Positions 15,534-24,129 of a stretch of DNA of 64,000 nucleotides are shown piece by piece. Both the position numbers and the translations under genes were made by a program. Below the pieces are notes generated by a model. That model was not told the origin of the DNA. It did no database searches and saw only the letters and a program-made list of their open reading frames with translations. This DNA comes from Gammaproteobacteria bacterium. Its GTDB lineage: Bacteria > Pseudomonadota > Gammaproteobacteria > Nevskiales > Nevskiaceae. Location of the stretch: contig JAPLSA010000030.1 in NCBI GenBank assembly GCA_026398815.1, positions 1 through 64,000 of the forward strand, in the 5' to 3' direction. The number at the start of each line of letters is the position of its first letter. Position 1 is the stretch's first letter.

Positions 15534-18170
15534 ATGAAGGCGCTGATCGAGTTCGCGTTCCTGCTGGCGCGCTGGCTGACCCAGCCGCTGATCCACTGGA
15601 TGAAGTACCGCGTGGCGCCGGATGCCGCGCTCGGCACGCTGGCGCTCGACCCGCTGAAGCCGGTGGTCTACGTGCTGCCGCAGCGCTCGTGGATCGACCG
15701 CTTCGCGCTGGAGCGGATCTGCCGCGATCTCGGCCTGCCCAATCCCGGCCGCTCGGCAGCGGCGCTGCCGACCGTCGACCGGCCCGGCCTGGTCTACCTG
15801 CCGGCGCTGCTGGAGACCTTCGCGCCGAAGCATCGCGGCGACACCGATCTGGCGCGGCTGATGGCGACGGCGGCGGCCATGCCGGAATTCGACGTGCAGA
15901 TCGTGCCGGTATCGATCTTCTGGGGCCGCGATCCGGGCAAGGAAACCTCGCTGTTCAAGCTGATCTTTGCCGACAGCGTGCAGGCCGGCCGGGTCCGCAA
16001 GTACCTGATCGGTGTGGCCAACGGCCGCCACGTGCTGGCCAACTTCGGCAAGCCGCTCGGCTACCGCGACTATCTGGTCAGCGTCACCGAGGACATCGGC
16101 GGCAGCACCGAGCAGGCCTCGCAGAAGCTGGCGCGGGCGCTGCCGCGCGCGCTGCACTTCCACTTCCTGCGCGCCCGCACCGCCGCCCTAGGCCCGACCT
16201 TGTTGCGTCGCAGCGTGGTGATGAAGGGCGTGCTCGAATCGGCCGGCGTGCGCGCCGCGATCGAATCGGAAGCCAAGCGCCAGAACCTGCCGATCGAGAA
16301 AGCCGAGGCACGCGCCCGCAAGTGCATCGACGAAATCGCCGCCGACTATTCGTCGACCACGGTCCGGGTGCTGGAACGGGTGCTGGAAGCGATCTGGAAC
16401 CGGGTCTTCAAGGGCGTCGAGGTCAAGGGCCTGGAACGGGTCCGGGCGCTGGCGCAGTCGCATGAAATCGTCTTCATGCCGTCGCACCGCAGCCATGCCG
16501 ACTACCTGCTGCTCAGCTACGTGCTGTACACCAACGGCCTGGTGCCGCCGCATATCGCCGCCGGCATCAACCTGAATTTCTGGCCGGTCGGCAGCCTGCT
16601 GCGCAAGGGCGGTGCGTTCTACATGCGCCGCAAGTTCAGCGGCGATCCGATCTACACCGCCGTGTTCCGCGGCTATGTCGACAGCCTGATCCGGCGCGGC
16701 TACTCGATCGAGTTCTTTCCGGAAGGCACCCGTTCGCGCACCGGCCGGCTGCTGCCGCCGAAGACCGGCCTGCTGGCGATGGTGGCCGAATCCGGCCTGC
16801 GCTCGCGGGCCCGCAAGGTGGCGCTGGTGCCGGTGTTCCTCGGCTACGACAAGGTCTTCGAGGTCGGCAGCTACTTCAAGGAACTGAAAGGCGCGAAGAA
16901 GCAGAGCGAATCGGCCGAAGGCCTGCTGAAGGCCACCAAGATTCTCGGCAAGAGCTATGGCCGCGCCTATGTGAACTTCGGCGAGCCGGTGATCCTGCAG
17001 GACCACGCCGACACGCACCTGCCGGGCTGGCGCGCGGCACTGGCTGCCAATCCGGACGCCCGCCCGGAAGGCTTCACCAAGTGGGTGCGCACCCTGGCCT
17101 ACGAGCACATGCGGCGCATCAACGCAGCGGCGATCGCGAGCCCGGTCGGCCTCGCCGCCTGTGCGCTGCTGGCCGCACCGCGCCGGGCCGCCACCGAAGA
17201 CGAACTGGTCGAGCAGATCAGCCACTTCATCGACCTGCTGGAACCCTGGCCCGGCGGCGGCGAGCTGATGCTGCCGACAGCGGACGCCAAGGCGGTGCTG
17301 GACTGGGCGGCGCCGGTCGCGCGCATCCAGCGCATCACCCATCCCTGGGGTGACCTGCTGGCCGCCAACGGCCGCGACGGCGTGCTGATGACCTACAACC
17401 GCAACAACATCCAGCACCTGTTCGCGGTGCCGGCGCTGATCGCGGCGTTCTTCCGCACCCGTGGCGTGCTGTCCGACGAGCTGGTGCTGACCGGCTGCCG
17501 GGCGCTGTACCCGTTCCTGCGCAACGAGTTCTTCCTGCCCTGGCCGGTGGCCGACTGCGAGCGGATCGCGCGCGGCTATCTCGACAAGATGCTCGCGACC
17601 GGCCTGCTGACGCGCGACGGCGACTCCCGCCTGCGTCGCCCGGAAGTCGGCAGCGACGCCTACTCCGGCTTTGCCGCACTCGGCCGCGTGCTCGGCGAAA
17701 CACTGGAGCGGCAGGCGATGGCGGTGCTGCTGCTGACCGAGGAAAAGAAGCGCAGCGGCACGGTGAAGCGCGAACAGTTCGAAACCGACTGCCGCCTGCT
17801 GGCCGAGCGGATGGCGGTGCTGACCGGCCGCGAAGCGCCGGAATTCTTCGACAAGGCGCTGTTCTCGGCTTACCTCGACACCCTGATCGAGGTCGGCGTG
17901 GTCAGCGCCGGCGCCGGCGGCGTGCTGACCGTCGACGCCCGCTGCGAGCGCATCGCCGAACGCTCGGTCGAACTGCTCAGCGACGAGACCCGGCAGACCC
18001 TGCAGCAGCTGCTGGCCCGTCGCCGCACGCCGAAGCCGGCCGAGGCTGCGGCCGGCCCGGCGCCCGAAACCACGCCGGAAGCTGCGCCGGCGGCACCGGG
18101 AAACCCGGCCGGACCCGGCGGATTGAACGCTCCGGACGCGCCAATGTCCGACAGGAACGCTGGGCTATAA
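15534..18170 (+). CDS. plsB: glycerol-3-phosphate 1-O-acyltransferase
   Basis: A protein of 878 residues (E. coli PlsB has 807) that transfers an acyl group from acyl-ACP or acyl-CoA to sn-glycerol-3-phosphate, the first step of phospholipid synthesis, at the inner membrane. The acyltransferase motifs are in order: HRSHADY (HX4D catalytic pair), GGAFYMRRKF, and FFPEGTRSRTG. The C-terminal helical part is full length and ends in a Pro/Ala-rich tail of about 40 residues that E. coli lacks. The ATG at 15534 gives the normal N-terminus; the upstream open frame is antisense to the peptide transporter. Confidence 0.95.
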   Translation: MKALIEFAFLLARWLTQPLIHWMKYRVAPDAALGTLALDPLKPVVYVLPQRSWIDRFALERICRDLGLPNPGRSAAALPTVDRPGLVYLPALLETFAPKHRGDTDLARLMATAAAMPEFDVQIVPVSIFWGRDPGKETSLFKLIFADSVQAGRVRKYLIGVANGRHVLANFGKPLGYRDYLVSVTEDIGGSTEQASQKLARALPRALHFHFLRARTAALGPTLLRRSVVMKGVLESAGVRAAIESEAKRQNLPIEKAEARARKCIDEIAADYSSTTVRVLERVLEAIWNRVFKGVEVKGLERVRALAQSHEIVFMPSHRSHADYLLLSYVLYTNGLVPPHIAAGINLNFWPVGSLLRKGGAFYMRRKFSGDPIYTAVFRGYVDSLIRRGYSIEFFPEGTRSRTGRLLPPKTGLLAMVAESGLRSRARKVALVPVFLGYDKVFEVGSYFKELKGAKKQSESAEGLLKATKILGKSYGRAYVNFGEPVILQDHADTHLPGWRAALAANPDARPEGFTKWVRTLAYEHMRRINAAAIASPVGLAACALLAAPRRAATEDELVEQISHFIDLLEPWPGGGELMLPTADAKAVLDWAAPVARIQRITHPWGDLLAANGRDGVLMTYNRNNIQHLFAVPALIAAFFRTRGVLSDELVLTGCRALYPFLRNEFFLPWPVADCERIARGYLDKMLATGLLTRDGDSRLRRPEVGSDAYSGFAALGRVLGETLERQAMAVLLLTEEKKRSGTVKREQFETDCRLLAERMAVLTGREAPEFFDKALFSAYLDTLIEVGVVSAGAGGVLTVDARCERIAERSVELLSDETRQTLQQLLARRRTPKPAEAAAGPAPETTPEAAPAAPGNPAGPGGLNAPDAPMSDRNAGL

Positions 18171-18171
18171 T
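18166..18171 (+). promoter_or_regulatory. -10 element upstream of the FKBP gene
   Basis: A perfect TATAAT overlaps the last codons and stop of plsB and lies 69 bases before the FKBP ATG, suggesting a separate promoter for the FKBP gene. A -35 hexamer at 16-18 bases is not clear. Confidence 0.45.
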
Positions 18172-18240
18172 CCGGCCGCATTGCGGCGGGCCTACCCGCC
18201 GAAAACCGCTCACGAACCCTTGTCCACAGGTATTGAATCC

Positions 18241-18993
18241 ATGCTCAAGCATTCCCGCGCGCTGCTGCTGATGGCTGGCGCCGTGTTTCTCGTTGCCTGC
18301 TCGAAGCCGGCCACCGACTCGGCCGCCGCCCCGGCTGCCGGGAACGCCGATCTGGCCACCGACGCCCAGAAGTTCGGTTACGCGATCGGCGTCGATCTCG
18401 GCCGTTCGCTGGCCACGGTCAAGGACGAAGTCGACCTCGCCGCGCTGAAGAAGGGCCTTGATGAAGTGGCCGGCGGCAAGGAGCCGCGCCTTGACGACGC
18501 CGCGCGCGAAGAAATCAAGAACGCGGTCTCCAAGAAGATCCAGGAGAAGCAGCTCGCCGAACGCGCCAAGGCCGCCGACGAAGCCAAGGGCAAGGGCGAA
18601 ACCTTCCTCGCCGAGAACGGCAAGAAGCCGAACGTCAAGACCACCGCCTCGGGCCTGCAGTACGAGACCCTCACCGAAGGCACCGGCGCTGCGCCGACGG
18701 CGTCCGACAAGGTTGAAGTCAATTACAAGGGCACGCTGCTGAACGGCGAAGTGTTCGACAGCTCCTACGACCGCGGCCAGTCGGTGACCTTCCCGCTCGC
18801 CAACGTGATCCCGGGCTGGACCGAAGGCCTGCAGCTGATGAAGGTCGGCGGCAAGACCAAGTTCTACATCCCGGCCGCGCTGGCTTACGGCGACCGCGGT
18901 GCCGGCGGCAAGATCGGCCCGAACGAGACGCTGATCTTCGAAGTCGAGCTGCTGAAGGTCGAAAAGGGCGACGCCCCGGCCCAGAAGAAGTAA
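18241..18993 (+). CDS. FKBP-type peptidyl-prolyl isomerase lipoprotein (FkpA/Mip-like)
   Basis: A protein of 250 residues. The signal peptide ends in lipobox LVAC (Cys20). An N-terminal dimerisation domain (about residues 35-120, TDAQKFGYAIGVDLGRSL) is followed by a helical linker and the FKBP domain (about 140-245) with VEVNYKGTLLNGEVFDSSYDR, VIPGWTEGLQLMKVGGK and YIPAALAYGDRGAG. It should be a periplasmic or envelope-anchored proline isomerase/chaperone like FkpA and Mip. It has its own -10-like box and a strong terminator, so it is probably monocistronic. Confidence 0.92.
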   Translation: MLKHSRALLLMAGAVFLVACSKPATDSAAAPAAGNADLATDAQKFGYAIGVDLGRSLATVKDEVDLAALKKGLDEVAGGKEPRLDDAAREEIKNAVSKKIQEKQLAERAKAADEAKGKGETFLAENGKKPNVKTTASGLQYETLTEGTGAAPTASDKVEVNYKGTLLNGEVFDSSYDRGQSVTFPLANVIPGWTEGLQLMKVGGKTKFYIPAALAYGDRGAGGKIGPNETLIFEVELLKVEKGDAPAQKK

Positions 18994-19017
18994 GCCTCGC
19001 GGCTTGGCAGTACAAGA

Positions 19018-19040
19018 AGCCCGGCCCTGCCGGGCTTTTT
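19018..19040 (+). terminator. rho-independent terminator of the FKBP gene
   Basis: AGCCCGGC-CCT-GCCGGGCT forms an 8-bp stem with a three-base loop followed by a T run, 25 bases after the FKBP stop. Confidence 0.9.
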
Positions 19041-19113
19041 GCTGCCCGCTTGAAATCCCCGGACGGCGGCCGAATGATTCACGGACCGCTGCCCCCGCGA
19101 CCCGGAGAACCCC

Positions 19114-19350
19114 ATGGATACCTACCGCCGGCTGTGGCGATCGGATGACGAGAAGATGATCGCCGGCGTCTGCGGCGGCATCGCCGAATTCCTGGGCTGG
19201 ACGCCGCTATCGGTGCGCGTGCTGTACGTGCTGGTCTCGGTGTGCTCGGCGGCGTTCCCCGGCTTCATCGCCTACCTGGTGCTGTGGTTCGTGATGCCAC
19301 GGGCACTGCCGCCGACCGACGACGCCACGCGCCGCAATCCGGCGGTCTGA
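19114..19350 (+). CDS. PspC domain membrane protein
   Basis: A protein of 78 residues that is one PspC domain: RRLWRSDDEKMIAGVCGGIAEFLGW followed by one or two hydrophobic helices (VRVLYVLVSVCSAAFPGFIAYLVLWFVM). PspC proteins sense envelope stress and partner PspB/PspA in enterobacteria. No pspA or pspB is near, so this is a stand-alone form. It converges on the DUF4124 gene 22 bases away. Confidence 0.85.
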   Translation: MDTYRRLWRSDDEKMIAGVCGGIAEFLGWTPLSVRVLYVLVSVCSAAFPGFIAYLVLWFVMPRALPPTDDATRRNPAV

Positions 19351-19372
19351 GCTGGGCCGCGCGGCCCGGCGC

Positions 19373-19816
19373 TCAGATGCAGTTGGCGGCCTCGACGGCG
19401 CGGGCGGCGCCCAGTTCGGCGTTGAATTCCTCGTCGGTGTAGCGCGACGGCTCGCCGCCATCGAGCCCCGGCTTGAACAGCCGGCGCGCGGTCTTTTCCT
19501 CGAGGAAGGCAATGCGTTCGCGCGCCTTGGCGCAGCGCTCCAGGGTTTCGGCCTTCAGCTTCAGCCCGGCTTCGCGGGTTTTCGGCCCGCCGCCGGTGGC
19601 GCTGTCCCGACCGGGCCGGGCCACCGCTGATGCCGACGGCGCAGCGCCGGCAGGCGGCGCCGACGGCACCGCGATGCGCGTGAACGGCACGCCTTTCGGC
19701 GGTGCGTCCTGGGTGAACTGGCGAACGCCGTGGGCATCGGTCCAGCTGTAGATCGACGCGCCGGACACCGCCAGCGGCAGACACACGAGCAGGCTCAGCA
19801 GCGGGCGACGGATCAT
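19373..19816 (-). CDS. DUF4124 domain periplasmic protein
   Basis: A protein of 147 residues with a signal peptide (LLSLLVCLPLAVSGA). The mature start IYSWTDAHGVRQFTQDAPP is the DUF4124 motif (YxWxDxxGxxxyt). A Pro/Ala-rich linker and a C-terminal helix with ERCAKARERIAFLEEK and a final Cys follow; the two cysteines may bond. Function unknown. The ATG at 19816 places the signal peptide at the N-terminus. Confidence 0.75.
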   Translation of the reverse strand: MIRRPLLSLLVCLPLAVSGASIYSWTDAHGVRQFTQDAPPKGVPFTRIAVPSAPPAGAAPSASAVARPGRDSATGGGPKTREAGLKLKAETLERCAKARERIAFLEEKTARRLFKPGLDGGEPSRYTDEEFNAELGAARAVEAANCI

Positions 19817-19900
19817 GGCCGGCAGTCTAGGCAGCGTCCGCGAGCCGGACAACGAACGGCGCCGAACGGCCGGATCGGGGCGCCTGCCCGGCCGCGTCGC

Positions 19901-21229
19901 TCAGCGCTTGGCCGGCACGGCACCGACCGATTTCGCCCAGTCGACCGCCCGGCCCGGCTGGAATTCTTCGGCCGACGGGCTCAGCAGCGTGGTGGCGTCG
20001 GCCTTGGTTTCCAGACCGATGACCAGATAGCGTCGGGTCGGCAGGTCGTAGACCACTTCGACCGCCGGCAGCAGCACATCGCCCTGCTGGCGCACGTGCA
20101 CTTCCTGCACGCGCTGCAGGCGATCATCGCGGCCGTAGAACTCCACCAGCAGCACCTGCCAGCTCGCTTCGTCGATGTAGTAGCTGCGCCGGGGGAAGGC
20201 GCTGCTGCGATCCGATGCCAGCGTGGCATCGAGCTGCAGCACCCGGCGCGGCTCGTAGCGCAGCAGGCTCGGGTCCGGATGGCGGGGGCCGAGCACGGCG
20301 TCGAGCGGGCGATCGCGGGCGGTGAAGCGGTCGGCCGCCCAGGGCACCAGCAGGTCGTGGCGGGCGACCAGCTTCCAGCGCCAGCCATCGGGGCTGCCGC
20401 TGAAACCTTCGCGCTGGTCTTCGTCATACAGGCCGTCGCTGCCGATCACGGCGGTATCGGCACCGACTTCGGTGGTCGGCTTCAGGCTCGACAACGACGG
20501 GCCGGGGCTGCGCTGCCAGGCCTTCACGGTGCCATCGCGCGCTTCGTGGACCAGCTTCAGGTTGCCGGCCAGCCGAGGCGGGGCGGTGATGCCGAACAGC
20601 TGCTGGGCCAGCAGCGGCGCCCGCTCCGGACCTTCGGCGTCGACACCGCGCAGGAAACGGCTGCGTTCCTGCAGATCGACCGGCAGCGGCGGCATGTCGT
20701 CGGTCATCACCACCATCTGGGTGGCCCGCGTGCGACCGATGCCGCGCCAGCGCAGCAGATGGTTCCAGATCGCCTTCAGGCCGCCCTGCGGGTCGGTGTT
20801 GTCGATGTCCGGAAACGGCAGGCCGCGCCCGAGGCCGACCAGCGTGCCGGTGTCGTCGATCCGCGCCTTGCCCGCCGCCGCCGTGGTGTCGGCAGCGAAG
20901 GCCGGCGGCGGCAGGTAGGGCGCGCTGGCCGGGTGCACCGGCATCCGGAAGCTGTCCGGCAGCGCCGCCACCAGCGCCCGCTGGCCGGGGCTGAGCATCG
21001 CTGCATGGGCCGTGCTGTTGCCCTTGGAGATCGCGTAGCGCGGCGCATCGTCCGGCGTGCCGAGCACCGGCGCAGGCTCGACCGCAGCGCCGGCTTCGCC
21101 GTCGGCGGCTGCGGCCGGGCTGGCCGGCAACGGCAGCTCGACGCCTGTTTCGGCCTGCTGGGCATGGACCGGAAACAGGGCAAGCAGCGCGGCGGCCAGC
21201 AGGCCGGACAGCGGGTGAGCAGATCGCAT
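19901..21229 (-). CDS. DUF1329 family secreted protein (LolA-like fold)
   Basis: A protein of 442 residues, the usual DUF1329 length. A signal peptide (LLAAALLALFPVHAQ) precedes the domain. Typical segments are GVELPLPASP-like linkers, FRMPVHPASAPYLPPP, WNHLLRWRG, the RRSYYIDEASWQVLLVEFYGRDD strand pair and YDLPTRRYLVIGLE. DUF1329 proteins are outer-membrane-lipoprotein-sorting-like and often sit beside RND exporters and DUF1302 proteins in gammaproteobacteria; neither is nearby. It is divergent from the TetR gene, with a palindrome between them. Confidence 0.8.
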   Translation of the reverse strand: MRSAHPLSGLLAAALLALFPVHAQQAETGVELPLPASPAAAADGEAGAAVEPAPVLGTPDDAPRYAISKGNSTAHAAMLSPGQRALVAALPDSFRMPVHPASAPYLPPPAFAADTTAAAGKARIDDTGTLVGLGRGLPFPDIDNTDPQGGLKAIWNHLLRWRGIGRTRATQMVVMTDDMPPLPVDLQERSRFLRGVDAEGPERAPLLAQQLFGITAPPRLAGNLKLVHEARDGTVKAWQRSPGPSLSSLKPTTEVGADTAVIGSDGLYDEDQREGFSGSPDGWRWKLVARHDLLVPWAADRFTARDRPLDAVLGPRHPDPSLLRYEPRRVLQLDATLASDRSSAFPRRSYYIDEASWQVLLVEFYGRDDRLQRVQEVHVRQQGDVLLPAVEVVYDLPTRRYLVIGLETKADATTLLSPSAEEFQPGRAVDWAKSVGAVPAKR

Positions 21230-21352
21230 GGCGGGCAGATCACGACGAAAGGGCCGGTAACCATAACGCGCGGCAGCCACGGCCGGGATGAACCGTCGGC
21301 CCATCGGTCCGATTCGCTTGCCGCACGGGGACCCGCACCGTACATTCGTCGA

Positions 21353-21368
21353 CATACCCTGACGTATG
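21353..21368. promoter_or_regulatory. candidate TetR operator palindrome
   Basis: CATAC-N6-GTATG is a perfect 5-bp inverted repeat in the 152-base gap between the DUF1329 and TetR genes, 14 bases before the TetR ATG. Its size suits a TetR dimer. Binding is inferred from position only. Confidence 0.4.
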
Positions 21369-21381
21369 GAAGCCGCAAGCG

Positions 21382-22032
21382 ATGTCGATCGACGTACCGC
21401 CGCAGCCCCGCGCCCCTCGTGGCGGCGACGCCGCATCGGCGAAATCGAGCCTGAGCCGCGAGGCCTGGGGCGAAGCGGCGCTGGAGGCGCTGGCAGTGGG
21501 CGGCCTGGAAGCGGTGGCGGTCGAACCGCTGGCGCGCCGCCTCGGCGTCACCAAGGGCAGCTTCTACTGGCATTTCCCGAGCCGCGAAGCGCTGCTGCGC
21601 GAAGCGCTGGCGCTGTGGGAAAAGCACGAGACGGTCGATGCTCGCGCCGGCGTCGAGGAACTGACCGACCCGTACGAACGCATCGTTCGCCTGTTCAAGC
21701 AGGGCAACGCCAGCTACAAGGCCGGCCGGCTGTATCTGGCGCTGGCGGCGTCGAGCGATGACCCGGTGGTCGGCGCGGTCGTGCAGCGGGTGTCGTCGAA
21801 CCGGCTGGCCTACCTGCACCGCTGCTATCTCGATCTCGGCCTGTCGGAAGTCGATGCGCGGCTGTGGTCGACCTTCGCCTACGCCACCTTCATCGGCAAC
21901 CAGCAGGTTCATCGCGACACGCCGGAGCAGTTTCCGGCCGGCGAGGATTTCCGCGCCTACTTCAAGCTGATGCTGAAGACGCTGATCCCGCGACCGGCGG
22001 GCGACACGGACGGCGCCGACAACCCCGCCTGA
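21382..22032 (+). CDS. TetR/AcrR family transcriptional regulator
   Basis: A protein of 216 residues. The N-terminal helix-turn-helix is typical: WGEAALEALAVGGLEAVAVEPLARRLGVTKGSFYWHFPSREALL (about residues 29-72) with the recognition helix VTKGSFYWHF. The C-terminal ligand domain is not assignable. It is divergent from the DUF1329 gene and probably controls it and itself through the shared region; TetR/DUF1329 pairs commonly respond to membrane-active or fatty-acid-like compounds, but the ligand is unknown here. Confidence 0.9.
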   Translation: MSIDVPPQPRAPRGGDAASAKSSLSREAWGEAALEALAVGGLEAVAVEPLARRLGVTKGSFYWHFPSREALLREALALWEKHETVDARAGVEELTDPYERIVRLFKQGNASYKAGRLYLALAASSDDPVVGAVVQRVSSNRLAYLHRCYLDLGLSEVDARLWSTFAYATFIGNQQVHRDTPEQFPAGEDFRAYFKLMLKTLIPRPAGDTDGADNPA

Positions 22033-22141
22033 AAGCGCGGCAGTGTCCCGCGCCCCGGTTCGCGAGCAGAATCGCGCACCGGCGGCGGCCCTCGGCAGCC
22101 TGTCGCCGGCCCCTTCGATCGCCGGACGAGGAGCGCCGCCC

Positions 22142-23227
22142 ATGACATCCCGATTCAACACCTTTTCGATCGCGGCGCTGCTGGCCGTCTGCACCATCGT
22201 CCAGCCGCTGCCGGTCCGCGCGGCCGCCTACGGCGAGGTTTCGGTGCTCGCCCAGGTGCCGATCCCGAACGGCTTCCCGGAAGGCATCGCGGTGCGCGGC
22301 AACCGCTTCTACGTGGCCGGGCCGGCAACGCTCGGCACCGCCTTCAACGGCAAGCCGTCGCGGGTGTTCGAGTACGACGTCGCCAGCGGCGCGCTGCTGC
22401 GCACCCTCGAAACCCAGGGCGAGCAGGTGTTTGGCGCCGAGCACGCCAATTCCTGCCTGAGCTTCGACGGCGCCGGCCGGCTGTACGTGCTGAACAACCA
22501 GCTCGGCACCTTCCGGCTCGATCTGGCGACGAGCGTGCAGGCGCAGTACACGCCGGCCTATCCCGACCTCAAGTCCTGCTCGATCCTCAACCGCGCGCCC
22601 TGCTCGCCGACGGTGCCGAACCTGCCGGCGCTGCCGAACGACCTGGCCTTCGACGACGCCGGCAACCTCTACGTCACCGACAGCCTGCAGGCGACGATCT
22701 GGAAAGTGCCGCCCGGCGGCGGCCGGCCGCAGGTCTGGTTCCAGGATTCGCGGCTGGCCTCGCCGTACGTCGGCGTCAACGGCCTGCGGCTCTCGCCGGA
22801 TCGCAGCCGCCTGTTCTTCACGGTGACGTTCGATTTCCTCGGCATCGGCCACGTCTACAGCCTGCCGCTGGTCAGCAAGCCGAAGGCCAGCGACCTGCGC
22901 GAGTTCCGCCGCTACCTCGCCGGCGGTCCGGACGGCATCGCCTTCGGCGCCAGCGGCCGGCTCTACGTGGTGCTGGCGCTGCCCGGCCAGAGCGGCATCT
23001 CGGTGCTGAATCCCGACGGCAGCGAGTTCGCCCGGATCGGCAATCCCGGCCTGAACCTGATCAAGCCGTTCGATTCCCCGGCCAATCTGGCGTTCGACGG
23101 TCTGGGCAACGCGCTGGTCACCAACCACGCATTCGCCACCGGGCTGCTGCTGCCGAACCAGTTCCAGGTGCTGAAGGTGTTCGTCAACGACACCGCTTCG
23201 CCGCTGGCCGAGCCGCTGGTGCCGTGA
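22142..23227 (+). CDS. secreted SMP-30/gluconolactonase-like beta-propeller protein
   Basis: A protein of 361 residues. A signal peptide (TFSIAALLAVCTIVQPLPVRAA) is followed by propeller blades: NGFPEGIAVRGNRFYVAGPA, ANSCLSFDGAGRLYVLNNQ, PNDLAFDDAGNLYVTDSLQ, GVNGLRLSPDRSRLFFTV, GPDGIAFGASGRLYVVL and PANLAFDGLGNALVTNH. The N/D-D-x-A-F-D-x-x-G-N-L-Y-V-T-D blade matches the SMP-30 superfamily, whose members bind calcium and hydrolyse lactones or organophosphates. The ATG at 22142 has a purine-rich ribosome site (GACGAGGAGC). It lies between TetR and modE; linkage to either is uncertain. Confidence 0.8.
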   Translation: MTSRFNTFSIAALLAVCTIVQPLPVRAAAYGEVSVLAQVPIPNGFPEGIAVRGNRFYVAGPATLGTAFNGKPSRVFEYDVASGALLRTLETQGEQVFGAEHANSCLSFDGAGRLYVLNNQLGTFRLDLATSVQAQYTPAYPDLKSCSILNRAPCSPTVPNLPALPNDLAFDDAGNLYVTDSLQATIWKVPPGGGRPQVWFQDSRLASPYVGVNGLRLSPDRSRLFFTVTFDFLGIGHVYSLPLVSKPKASDLREFRRYLAGGPDGIAFGASGRLYVVLALPGQSGISVLNPDGSEFARIGNPGLNLIKPFDSPANLAFDGLGNALVTNHAFATGLLLPNQFQVLKVFVNDTASPLAEPLVP

Positions 23228-23246
23228 CGGCGCGGGAGCCGACGCG

Positions 23247-24038
23247 ATGACCGATGCCGACCTGCTGCGCGCGCTCGGCGAATCGCCCGCCACCCGGCGG
23301 CGCTTCGCCCTGCTGCAGGCGATTGCCGGCGCCGGCTCGATCTCGCAGGCCGCGAAGGCGGTCGGCATGTCCTACAAGGGCGCTTGGGATGCCATCGACG
23401 CGCTGAACAACGCCGCCGACGCGCCGCTGGTGCACCGGCAGACCGGCGGCCGGCGCGGCGGCGGCACCGTGCTGACCGCGCGCGGCACCGAGCTGCTGGC
23501 GCTTTACGAACGGCTGCGCGCCGAGCAGCAGGCGATGGCCACCCGGATCGCCGAATCGCATGCCCACGCCGCCCGCGACCTGCCGGTGCTCGGCCGCTTG
23601 ACGATGCTGAGCAGCGCCCGCAACCAGCTGGCCGGCCGAGTGCGGGCGATCGACGCCGGTGCGGTCAACGACCGCATCGTCATCGAGCTGGCCGGCGGCC
23701 AGCCGCTGGTGGCGACCATCACCCGGGAAAGCACCCGCGCGATGGCGCTGGCGCCGGGCACGCCGGTCACCGCCCTGATCAAGGCGCCGTGGCTGATGCT
23801 GGCCACGCTCGGCGACGCCGGCGCCGGCGGCTGCTCGGCGGAGAACCAGCTCGACGGCGTGGTGCGCCGGATCGACCGCGGTGCGGTCAACGGCGAGGTG
23901 GTGCTCGAGCTGGCCGGCGGCCAGACCCTGGTCGCCGTGGTCACGATCGAAGCGATCGAACGCCTCGGCCTCGCCCGTGGTGGTACGGCGCGGGCGCTGT
24001 TCGCCGCCGCCAGCGTCATCCTCGTCCGTCTCGGCTGA
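23247..24038 (+). CDS. modE: ModE-type molybdate-responsive regulator
   Basis: A protein of 263 residues (E. coli ModE has 262). The N-terminal LysR-like winged HTH has ISQAAKAVGMSYKGAWDAIDALNN (about residues 31-54) and the GGRRGGGTVLTARG wing. Two molybdate-binding TOBE domains follow, each with an LxGxVxxIDxGAVNxxVxIELAGGQ pattern: RNQLAGRVRAIDAGAVND and ENQLDGVVRRIDRGAVNG. Molybdate-loaded ModE dimers bind CGTTATAT-type palindromes; one such palindrome begins 45 bases after its stop, before a TonB-receptor gene. No modABC is in the window. Confidence 0.93.
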   Translation: MTDADLLRALGESPATRRRFALLQAIAGAGSISQAAKAVGMSYKGAWDAIDALNNAADAPLVHRQTGGRRGGGTVLTARGTELLALYERLRAEQQAMATRIAESHAHAARDLPVLGRLTMLSSARNQLAGRVRAIDAGAVNDRIVIELAGGQPLVATITRESTRAMALAPGTPVTALIKAPWLMLATLGDAGAGGCSAENQLDGVVRRIDRGAVNGEVVLELAGGQTLVAVVTIEAIERLGLARGGTARALFAAASVILVRLG

Positions 24039-24082
24039 TCCGGCCGTCGTTGCTGGCCTGCGTCTCCGGCTGGCGCTATTCC

Positions 24083-24114
24083 ATCGTTATATACTTTTAT
24101 CCTCATAAAACGAA
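24083..24114 (+). promoter_or_regulatory. ModE-box-like palindrome before the TonB receptor gene
   Basis: The left half ATCGTTATATA (24083-24093) matches the E. coli ModE half-site exactly. The right half CATAAAACGAA (24104-24114) is its inverted copy at 8 of 11 positions. The gap is 10 bases rather than the usual 6, so spacing is unusual. TATACT (24090-24095) inside it could be a -10 box, so bound ModE would block transcription. The site lies 16 bases before the receptor ATG and directly after modE. Confidence 0.55.
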
Positions 24115-24129
24115 TGACGGGGGATCGCG

